From NCBI RefSeq assembly GCF_006716815.1, contig NZ_VFPS01000004.1, positions 1-64,000 on the forward strand: DNA of 64,000 bases, read 5' to 3'. The notes below the pieces were generated by a model. The model saw nothing but the letters and a program-made list of their open reading frames with translations, searched no databases and was not told the origin of the DNA. This DNA is from Microbacterium lacticum. Lineage in GTDB: Bacteria > Actinomycetota > Actinomycetes > Actinomycetales > Microbacteriaceae. Shown in pieces: positions 44,395-51,642 of this stretch. Each line of letters starts with the position of its first letter. Within the stretch, counting starts at the first letter, position 1. A program made the position numbers and the translations under genes.

Positions 44395-45024
44395 GTGCCC
44401 GCCGACCGCCTCCACCTCGTGCGCCACGGAGAGGTTCACAACCCCCAGCGCGTCCTGTACGGACGGCTGCCGAACTTCCGGCTGAGCGAGGACGGGCGAC
44501 GCATGGCGGCCGCCGCGGCGGAGTATGTGCAGGACCTCGGTCGCCCTGTCGCCGCTCTGTACGCCTCTCCGCTGCAGCGCACGCGCGAATCGTCCGAGCC
44601 GTTCACCGCGGCCTTCGGCCTCGACGCGATCATCGACGAACGCGTCATCGAGCCAACGAACGTGTTCGAAGGCAAGCGCATGCGACGCGCCCTCGCGAAC
44701 CCGGCGAACTGGCGCTACCTCAGCGATCCCTCGATCCCGAGCTGGGGCGAGCCCTACCTCGAAGTGGTGCAGCGGATGGATGCCGCGATGCGCGACGCCT
44801 GGGGTCAAGAGGACGGCGGGGACGTCGTGATCGTCTCGCACCAGCTGCCGATCTGGATCACGCACCTCGCCGTCGCTGGGCAGCCGCTGCGCCACGACCC
44901 GCGCAAGCGACGCTGCGCGCTGTCGAGCGTCACGAGCTTCGAGCGGCACGGCGACGAGTGGACCGAGGTCGACTACGCGGAACCGGCGACCACCGCCGGC
45001 AGCATCGACGTGGGAGCGGTGTGA
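44395..45024 (+). CDS. Histidine phosphatase (phosphoglycerate mutase family)
   Basis: A 209-residue branch-1 histidine phosphatase. The catalytic LHLVRHGEVHNPQ (R-H-G) is near the start, YASPLQRTRESSEPF has the second Arg, and VVIVSHQLPIW has the second His. The substrate is unknown. TAGACT lies 6 nt before the GTG. The stop overlaps the ATG of the TlpA-like gene, so it leads the cytochrome c biogenesis operon. Confidence 0.9.
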   Translation: MPADRLHLVRHGEVHNPQRVLYGRLPNFRLSEDGRRMAAAAAEYVQDLGRPVAALYASPLQRTRESSEPFTAAFGLDAIIDERVIEPTNVFEGKRMRRALANPANWRYLSDPSIPSWGEPYLEVVQRMDAAMRDAWGQEDGGDVVIVSHQLPIWITHLAVAGQPLRHDPRKRRCALSSVTSFERHGDEWTEVDYAEPATTAGSIDVGAV

Positions 45025-45623
45025 TGGGCCGCAGGATCTGGACCGGCATCGCCGCGGTCGCGCTCGCCGCGACCCTCACCGCCTGCACGAGCGCGAACGA
45101 CGACCTCGTCTCGCAGTACCAGCAGGGCGGCGGGCAGGGCTTCATCTCCGGTGACGGTCGCGTGCAGGAGATCCCCGTCGACCAGCGCGAGGCCGCCGTC
45201 GAGTTCTCCGGCACCGCCGTCGACGGCAGCACCGTGTCGAGCGCCGACTACGACGACACCGTGCTCGTGCTGAACTTCTGGTACGCCGGATGCGGACCGT
45301 GCCGTGCCGAGGCATCCACGCTGGAAGACACCTACCAGCAGGTCTCGCCGCAGGGAGCGCGCTTCCTCGGCGTGAACATCTACGACGGCCCCGAGCAGGC
45401 GACCGCCTTCGAGAAGACCTACGGCATCACCTACCCGTCGCTGATCGCGAAGGAAGACGCCGACCTCAAGCTCGCGTTCGCCGACTGGACGCCGCTGCAG
45501 TCGGTGCCCGTCACGCTCGTGCTCGATGCGCAGGGCCGCGTCGCCGCACGGTTCATCGGCCAGATCGAGAGCGGCTCGATCCTGCGCACCGTCATCGACG
45601 ACGTTCTCGCCGAGAAGTCGTGA
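45024..45623 (+). CDS. TlpA/ResA-like thiol-disulfide lipoprotein
   Basis: A 199-residue exported thioredoxin-like protein. The signal IWTGIAAVALAATLTACTSA has a lipobox with Cys 21. The redox motif is FWYAGCGPCRAEAS. VPVTLVLDAQGRVAARFIGQ is the cis-Pro and strand region. It reduces apocytochrome c cysteines in the exterior, receiving electrons from CcdA. It is followed by ccdA, resB and ccsB. Confidence 0.92.
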   Translation: MGRRIWTGIAAVALAATLTACTSANDDLVSQYQQGGGQGFISGDGRVQEIPVDQREAAVEFSGTAVDGSTVSSADYDDTVLVLNFWYAGCGPCRAEASTLEDTYQQVSPQGARFLGVNIYDGPEQATAFEKTYGITYPSLIAKEDADLKLAFADWTPLQSVPVTLVLDAQGRVAARFIGQIESGSILRTVIDDVLAEKS

Positions 45624-45633
45624 GGCTCGCGTC

Positions 45634-46431
45634 GTGAACGCCGGCTCCATCGTCTTCGACGGCGCGCTGTGGCTGGCGCTTCCCATCGCGATGCTCGCGG
45701 GGCTCATCTCCTTCCTCTCGCCGTGCGTGCTGCCGCTCGTGCCGGGCTATCTCGGATTCCTCGGCGGCGCCGCGGGCGCGACCGGCGGGACGACCACGGG
45801 GGTGGGTGGCGCGACCGCGGGTGCCGGCGGTGGGCGCACGGCGGCGCGGCGCGGCCGCGGCCGCCTGCTGCTGGGCGTCGTGCTCTTCATCGCCGGGTTC
45901 ACCGTCGTGTTCGTCGCGATGGGGGTGCTCGCCGGCTCGGTCGGGCGGTTCTTCATCCAGTACCAGGACCCGATCACGCGCGTGCTCGGCGTCGTCGTGA
46001 TCGTGATGGGCCTCGTCTTCCTCGGGGTGTTCGGGTTCGCCCAGCGCACCGTCAAGCCGCAGGTGCGCTCGAACCTCGGCCTCATCGGCGCGCCGCTCCT
46101 CGGCGTCGCGATGGGCATCGGCTGGGCCCCGTGCATCGGACCGACCTACACCGCGATCCTGTCCATCTCGCTGACCCAGGCCGACCCGTGGCGCGCCGTG
46201 GCGCTCGCCGTCGCCTACTCGCTCGGCCTCGGCATCCCGTTCGTGCTCCTCGCGGTCGGCTTCGGCTGGGCGACCCGCTCAGTCGCATTCCTCCGGCGGC
46301 ATATCCGCGCGGTCAACATCATCGGGGGCGTGCTGCTCGTGATCCTCGGCCTTCTCATGGTCACCGGCGTCTGGACCTCGGTCATGTCGCAGCTGCAGGG
46401 GGTGATCGGCAGTGTCGAGCTCCCTCTCTGA
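45634..46431 (+). CDS. ccdA: Cytochrome c biogenesis protein CcdA
   Basis: A 265-residue membrane protein with six or more spans. The redox cysteines are in FLSPCVLPLVPGYLGFLGG and GIGWAPCIGPTYTAILSISL. It moves reducing power from cytosolic thioredoxin to the TlpA-like protein. A Gly/Thr-rich loop of about 35 residues follows the first motif and is longer than usual. The GTG at 45634 is chosen; it is 10 bp downstream of the lipoprotein stop. Confidence 0.93.
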   Translation: MNAGSIVFDGALWLALPIAMLAGLISFLSPCVLPLVPGYLGFLGGAAGATGGTTTGVGGATAGAGGGRTAARRGRGRLLLGVVLFIAGFTVVFVAMGVLAGSVGRFFIQYQDPITRVLGVVVIVMGLVFLGVFGFAQRTVKPQVRSNLGLIGAPLLGVAMGIGWAPCIGPTYTAILSISLTQADPWRAVALAVAYSLGLGIPFVLLAVGFGWATRSVAFLRRHIRAVNIIGGVLLVILGLLMVTGVWTSVMSQLQGVIGSVELPL

Positions 46432-48211
46432 TCCGCTCCGGCCCGACGACCACGCCGACGGCGCGCCGCGCACCGGGCGTCCGACCGGTGACATCGCGCA
46501 GCCGCGGCTGGGCGTCGTCGGGTGGCTCCGCTGGGGCTGGCGGCAGCTGACCAGCATGCGCACGGCGCTCGTGCTGCTGCTGCTGCTCGCGATCGCCGCG
46601 ATCCCCGGATCGATCGTGCCGCAGCGCACCGCCGACCCCAACGGGGTCAGCCAGTACCGCACCGACAACCCCGATCTCTACCCGATCCTCGACCACCTGC
46701 AGCTGTTCGACGTGTACTCGTCGGCGTGGTTCTCGGCGATCTACATCCTGCTGTTCATCTCCCTGATCGGCTGCGTCATCCCGCGCACGACCCACCATTT
46801 GGGGGCGCTCCGCGCCCGGCCGCCGCGCACTCCCGTGCGCCTGTCGCGGCTCGACGACCACGCCGAGACGGTCCGTGCCGTGCCAGCGGGGAGGGATGCC
46901 TCCGACGAGGCATCCCACGCCGTCGACCTCGCGCAGCAGCAGCTGCGGAAGGCCGGCTACCGAGTCGAGCGGTACGACACGCCCGCCACGGCGAAGCGGC
47001 CCGCTGTCGCGTCGGTCTCGGCGGAGCGCGGCTACGCCCGCGAGACCGGCAACCTGATCTTCCACGGCGCGCTCGTCGGCGTGCTGCTCTCGGTCGGCAT
47101 CGGGGGAGGCCTGACCTACACGGGGCAGACCGTCATCGTCGAGGGCGACAGCTTCGTGAACTCCCTCGGCCTCGGCTACACCTCCTTCAACCCGGGCCGT
47201 TTCGTCGACACCGAGAGCCTTCCGCCCTACTCGCTCACCCTCGACAGCTTCGACGTGTCGTACGTGCCGGTCGGCGAGGCGGGGCAGGGCATGGCGGGCG
47301 ACTTCGCCGCGAACCTCACGACGCGCGAGCCCGGGCAGGACGCGAAGAAGCAGACCGTGCGGGTCAACCACCCGATCGACATGGCCGGCGACCGCGTCTA
47401 CCTGATGGGGAACGGCTACGCCCCGACCATCACGGTGCGAAACCCCGCGGGCGATGTGGTCTTCCGCGAAGACGTCGAGTTCCTGCCGCAGGACACGAAC
47501 ATGACCTCGCTCGGCGTCGTGAAGGTGCCCGACGGGCTGCCCGAGCAGATGGGGCTCGTCGGCTTCTTCTACCCGACCGCCGCGACGCTGCACTCGGGAG
47601 CGTTCACCTCGGCCTACCCGGCGCTCGCGAACCCGCTCCTCACCGTCGACGTCTACGTCGGCGACCTCGGCATCGACGACGGCACCCCGCGCAACGTCTA
47701 CGCCCTCGACACGAGCGGCATGACCCAGCTCACCGGACGCTCGATCGGCGTCGACTCGCTGAAGCTTGAGCCCGGGCAGACCGTCGACCTGCCGGACGGC
47801 CTCGGCACGATCACGTTCGACGACAACACCGCGACCGGCGGCGCGGAAACGGTGAAGCGCTACGTGTCGCTGTCGGTGCACCGCGACATCGGCGCTCCGT
47901 TCGTGCTGCTGTTCGCCGTGATCGCCCTGCTCGGCCTGCTCGCCGCACTCTTCGTGCCGCGCCGGCGCCTGTGGGTCAAGGCTGTGTCGACCGGGCCCGG
48001 CGAGCTCACGTTCGAGTACGCCGGCCTCGCGCGCGGTGAGGACCCCGCGATCGCCGTCGCGGTCGAGGGCCTGCAGCGCGAGCACCAGAGGGCGCTGGAT
48101 GCCGAGGGGTGGCCGGCGCAGGGATCCACCCCCACCGCGCCGTCGGACCCTGCTGCCACGCCGTCGTCGGCCTCGACGACGACCCCCGACGACGCGAACC
48201 TGCCCGCGTAG
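46412..48211 (+). CDS. resB: Cytochrome c biogenesis protein ResB
   Basis: A 599-residue membrane protein. An N-terminal pair of spans (LRWGWRQLTSMRTALVLLLL and WFSAIYILLFISLIGCVIPR), a third near residue 215, a large exterior domain and a last span near LLFAVIALLGLLAALFVPRR match ResB/Ccs1. With CcsB it exports heme and attaches it to apocytochrome c. Its start overlaps ccdA by 20 bp. Its TAG stop forms part of the TAGACT hexamer before ccsB. Confidence 0.94.
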   Translation: MSSSLSDPLRPDDHADGAPRTGRPTGDIAQPRLGVVGWLRWGWRQLTSMRTALVLLLLLAIAAIPGSIVPQRTADPNGVSQYRTDNPDLYPILDHLQLFDVYSSAWFSAIYILLFISLIGCVIPRTTHHLGALRARPPRTPVRLSRLDDHAETVRAVPAGRDASDEASHAVDLAQQQLRKAGYRVERYDTPATAKRPAVASVSAERGYARETGNLIFHGALVGVLLSVGIGGGLTYTGQTVIVEGDSFVNSLGLGYTSFNPGRFVDTESLPPYSLTLDSFDVSYVPVGEAGQGMAGDFAANLTTREPGQDAKKQTVRVNHPIDMAGDRVYLMGNGYAPTITVRNPAGDVVFREDVEFLPQDTNMTSLGVVKVPDGLPEQMGLVGFFYPTAATLHSGAFTSAYPALANPLLTVDVYVGDLGIDDGTPRNVYALDTSGMTQLTGRSIGVDSLKLEPGQTVDLPDGLGTITFDDNTATGGAETVKRYVSLSVHRDIGAPFVLLFAVIALLGLLAALFVPRRRLWVKAVSTGPGELTFEYAGLARGEDPAIAVAVEGLQREHQRALDAEGWPAQGSTPTAPSDPAATPSSASTTTPDDANLPA

Positions 48212-48221
48212 ACTGGACGCC

Positions 48222-49358
48222 ATGCCCGCCGCCGATTTCTCGCTCGACAGCGTCTCGGTCCTGCTCGTCTGGACGGCCATTGCGATCTACGCGCTCGCCT
48301 TCATCGCGTACGCCGTCGACCTCGCGCGCCGCTCCGACCTCGCTCTGCAGCAGAAAGACGCCGCGACGGATGCCGCGCGTTCGCGCGAACTCGTCGGTGC
48401 GGCCTCGGTCGCCGGCACCGGGGCGAGTGGTGCTGTGGCATCCGACGCCGGTGGCTCGGCCATCTCGCGCGTGCGCGCCGAAGAGGATGCCGCGGCGGTG
48501 AACCTCGCGGCGCGTCCGGGTGCGCGCCGCCGCTATCTGTGGGCGCGGATCGGCACGTCGCTGACGGTGCTCGGCTTCCTCTTCCACGTGGCCGCCGACA
48601 TCACTCGCGGCATCGCCGCGGGGCGCGTGCCGTGGTCGAACATGTACGAGTTCGCCCTCACCGGCACGATGCTCATCGTCGCCGTCTACCTCGTCGTGCT
48701 GCTGCGCTACGACCTGCGCTTCCTCGGCACCTTCATCACGGGCCTCGTGACCGTGCTGCTGGGCGCCACGGCCATCTGGTTCTACACCGTCGTCGTGCCG
48801 CTCTCCGACCCGCTGAAGAGCGTGTGGCTCGTCATCCACGTGTTCGTCGCATCGCTCGCGACGGCCCTGTTCGCCCTCGCGTTCGCGCTCTCGGTCATGC
48901 AATTGCTGCAGGCGCGGCGGGAGCGGCTCGCGATCGCAGCCGACGCGGTCGCCGCGGAGGAGCGGGATGCCGAGGCGTCCGTCGTCGCGGAGACGCCGGC
49001 GAACCCCGTGAGGACCGGCCCGCGCTTCCTGCGTACTTTGCCCTCCGCGGACGCCCTCGAATCCCTCGCCTACCGCTTCGCGATCATCGGCTTCATCTTC
49101 TGGACGTTCACGCTCATCGCGGGATCGATCTGGGCCAACGACGCCTGGGGACGGTACTGGGGCTTCGACACCAAGGAAGTCTGGACCTTCGTCATCTGGG
49201 TGCTCTACGCCGGGTACATCCACGCGCGCGCGACGCGCGGCTGGCGCGGCACCCGTTCGGCGTGGCTGTCGATCGTGGGATTCACGGCCGTGATGTTCAA
49301 CTTCACGATCGTGAACATGTTCTTCAAGGGGCTGCACGTCTACAGCGGCCTGAACTGA
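48222..49358 (+). CDS. ccsB: Cytochrome c biogenesis protein CcsB/ResC
   Basis: A 378-residue membrane protein of the heme handling family. The tryptophan-rich WWD-like motif is WANDAWGRYWGFDTKEVWTF, histidine ligands lie in FLFHVAADITRG and VIHVFVASLATALF, and there are about eight spans. ATG 48222 gives MPAADFSLDSVSV and lies 7 nt after TAGACT, so this gene may also have its own leaderless transcript. It ends the operon. Confidence 0.94.
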   Translation: MPAADFSLDSVSVLLVWTAIAIYALAFIAYAVDLARRSDLALQQKDAATDAARSRELVGAASVAGTGASGAVASDAGGSAISRVRAEEDAAAVNLAARPGARRRYLWARIGTSLTVLGFLFHVAADITRGIAAGRVPWSNMYEFALTGTMLIVAVYLVVLLRYDLRFLGTFITGLVTVLLGATAIWFYTVVVPLSDPLKSVWLVIHVFVASLATALFALAFALSVMQLLQARRERLAIAADAVAAEERDAEASVVAETPANPVRTGPRFLRTLPSADALESLAYRFAIIGFIFWTFTLIAGSIWANDAWGRYWGFDTKEVWTFVIWVLYAGYIHARATRGWRGTRSAWLSIVGFTAVMFNFTIVNMFFKGLHVYSGLN

Positions 49359-49387
49359 GGCACCCCGCGCCCCGCGCGCCCGTCCCC

Positions 49388-49448
49388 GCGCCACGAACCG
49401 GCATCCGCCACAGGTTTAACCTGCCGCGGATGCCGGTTTCTGTAGCGC
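49388..49448. repeat. 61-bp nested palindrome, copy 1
   Basis: Outer arms carry CCGGCATCCGC / GCGGATGCCGG with flanking GCGCCACG / TGTAGCGC. The inner arms are CAGGTT / AACCTG. It lies between the convergent ccsB and yhgE-like genes. Confidence 0.75.
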
Positions 49449-49513
49449 GCCGCGCGCCGCGCGCCGCGCGCTGCGGGCGCGTCGTGGCCGAGTGGGCTGT
49501 GGCGCGTGGCCAA

Positions 49514-49542
49514 GGCGCCAGTCACCGCATCCGCCACAGGTT
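49514..49542. repeat. Half copy of the 61-bp palindrome
   Basis: GCGCC...CGCATCCGCCACAGGTTT matches the left half of copy 1. The right half is missing. Confidence 0.6.
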
Positions 49543-49563
49543 TCGGCACCGCTGGCTGCTGCC

Positions 49564-49624
49564 GCGCCACGAATCAGCATCCGCTACAGGATTAACCTGG
49601 CGCGGATGCTGGTTTCTGTAGCGC
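49564..49624. repeat. 61-bp nested palindrome, copy 2
   Basis: Same length as copy 1. One arm pair has changed on both sides (CAGCATCCGC / GCGGATGCTG instead of CGGCATCCGC / GCGGATGCCG), a compensatory change. Confidence 0.75.
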
Positions 49625-49656
49625 CTACGGGAAGCCGCCGCCGCCGGCCGCGGTGG

Positions 49657-51642
49657 CTACGCCAGCGCGGGGGCGGGCTGCAGCAGCGTCGATGCCTTCG
49701 CCGTGCGGCGGCGCGCCACGGCGATGATGGTCACGACGACGGCGAGCGCGGCCCACACGATCAGGCCGGCGAGGCCCGCGCCGAGGCCTCCCGCCGAGGT
49801 GAGGGCAGAGAGCATCGCGGTGTACGACGGCGTCGTCGGCATGAGCCCGGCGATGGCGGAGAGGACGCCCGGCACCGTCGAGACGATGCCCGTCGCGACG
49901 GCCAGCACCCCGATGAGCGCCGAGATCCAGCGCCCGGCGCCGCCGAACACCGCCACGAGCGCCTGATTGACGGCGGCGAACGCGATGCCGGCGACGACCG
50001 CCACGCCGGCGAAGGTCCACCATGCGCCCCAGTCGTACCCGGCGGCGAACTGGACGACCGCTGCGACCAACAGACCCTGGACGGCGCCGATCGCGGCGGC
50101 GGGGGCGAGCGCGCGCAGCGCGAGCAGCCCCGACGACCGGCGCGAGCTGAGCGCGTACCGCGGCACCGCCTGCAGCGCGACGAACGAGCCGAGCGCGCCG
50201 AACCACAGCGCGAGCGTCGCGAGCAGCGGAATCGCCGATGCGCCGAACAGGTTCGTCGACGTCCCCTCGGCCTGCACGGGGTCCGCGACGACCGACGCGA
50301 GGTCGCTCGCCTGCTCATCGGTGTACGACGGCAGCGACGTGGATGCCTGGGTGAGCCCGTCGGCGAGCGACGCCGTACCCATGCTCAGCTGCGTCACACC
50401 GCCGGAGAGCTGCGTGGCACCGTCGGCGAGCTGCGTCGCGCCCGTCGAGAGCTGGCCTGCGCCCGAAGCGAGCCCGGTCGCGCCGGTCGCGGACGCGTCG
50501 ATGCCGTCGGCGATCGTGCCGAGCCCGGTCTGCAGCCCCGACGCGCCCGCCGTGAGCTGATCGATGCCCGCCGCGGTCTTGCCGAGCCCCTGCTGCACGC
50601 CGGCCGCGTACCCGGCCGAGTATCCGGCGTTCGTCGCGGCGTCCGTCACGCCGTCGGCGAGCTGCCCGAGCGCCAGGCATACCGCACCCTCCTCGGGCGT
50701 GGTCGGCGTCGCCGGCGGGATGCAGTTGTTCGCGGTGAGAAGCCCCTGGTAGGTGCCCGCCAGCTTCTGCGTCGACGTCGCCGCCGCATTCGCGTACGAG
50801 ACGTTCGTCGCCGCCGCTCCGCCGAGCGTGTCGGGGGCGGTCGCGGTCAGCTGCCCCGACACGGTGCCGAGCCCCGCCGCGAGCTGGCCGGCGCCGCCCG
50901 CGGACTGACGGGTGCCGTCGGCGAGCTGGGTGAGGCCGCCCGAGAGCTCCGTCGCCCCCTCGCCGAGCTGGGTGGCACCGCTCGCGAGCGCCGTCGCCCC
51001 GGCCGGGAGCTGCGCGGCGCCGGCGGAGGCCTGCGCGGCACCGTCGGCGAGCTGGTGGGCGCCGCTCGCCGCCTCGCCGAGTTTGTCGCCGAGCGTCGTG
51101 AACCCGAGAAAGACGTTCTCGAGGTAGGTGCTCGACAGCTGCTGACCGAGGACGGATGCCGCGGCCTGCGCCATCTGCGAGGTGATCGCGTCGTCGACGA
51201 TGAGGCTGTCGGGCGAGGTCTGCGTCGAGATCGTCGCCTTTTCGGGGGTCGTGCCCGAGCCGTCGGAGGCGTCCGCCGTCGAGGTCGCGGCGGCCGAGAA
51301 GTTCGCCGGGATCGTGATCACGGCGTCGTACGTACCGTCGGCGAGGCCCGCGGCAGCGTCGTCGGTGTTCGAGATCGTCCAGTCGAGGTTCGAGGGCAGA
51401 TCGTCCGACCCCTCGACGAGCCCGGCGGCGAGCTGCCGGCCGAGGGGCACGAGCTGCCCGTTCACCGTGACGGGCTCGTCGTTGTTCACGATCGCGGCGC
51501 GCATGCCGTCGAGGCGCTCGACCGGGTTGTAAAGGGCCGCGACGAGGATGCCCCCGATGACGACCGGCAGCAGCAGCACGCCGAGCAGGGTCAGCCAGGT
51601 CACGGGGCGGCGCGAACGTGCGCGCTCGAGGGGGAGGGTCAT
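49657..51642 (-). CDS. YhgE/Pip family membrane protein
   Basis: A 661-residue protein with one N-terminal span (VTWLTLLGVLLLPVVIGGIL), a long exterior region and about five C-terminal spans. The exterior part has repeated LADGATQLSGG-type units (about residues 180-400), typical of YhgE/Pip proteins, ESX-linked and ABC-2-like. Family members are linked to peptide or lipid export and phage infection. The ATG overlaps the MMPL stop (ATGA), so the two are coupled. Confidence 0.87.
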   Translation of the reverse strand: MTLPLERARSRRPVTWLTLLGVLLLPVVIGGILVAALYNPVERLDGMRAAIVNNDEPVTVNGQLVPLGRQLAAGLVEGSDDLPSNLDWTISNTDDAAAGLADGTYDAVITIPANFSAAATSTADASDGSGTTPEKATISTQTSPDSLIVDDAITSQMAQAAASVLGQQLSSTYLENVFLGFTTLGDKLGEAASGAHQLADGAAQASAGAAQLPAGATALASGATQLGEGATELSGGLTQLADGTRQSAGGAGQLAAGLGTVSGQLTATAPDTLGGAAATNVSYANAAATSTQKLAGTYQGLLTANNCIPPATPTTPEEGAVCLALGQLADGVTDAATNAGYSAGYAAGVQQGLGKTAAGIDQLTAGASGLQTGLGTIADGIDASATGATGLASGAGQLSTGATQLADGATQLSGGVTQLSMGTASLADGLTQASTSLPSYTDEQASDLASVVADPVQAEGTSTNLFGASAIPLLATLALWFGALGSFVALQAVPRYALSSRRSSGLLALRALAPAAAIGAVQGLLVAAVVQFAAGYDWGAWWTFAGVAVVAGIAFAAVNQALVAVFGGAGRWISALIGVLAVATGIVSTVPGVLSAIAGLMPTTPSYTAMLSALTSAGGLGAGLAGLIVWAALAVVVTIIAVARRRTAKASTLLQPAPALA

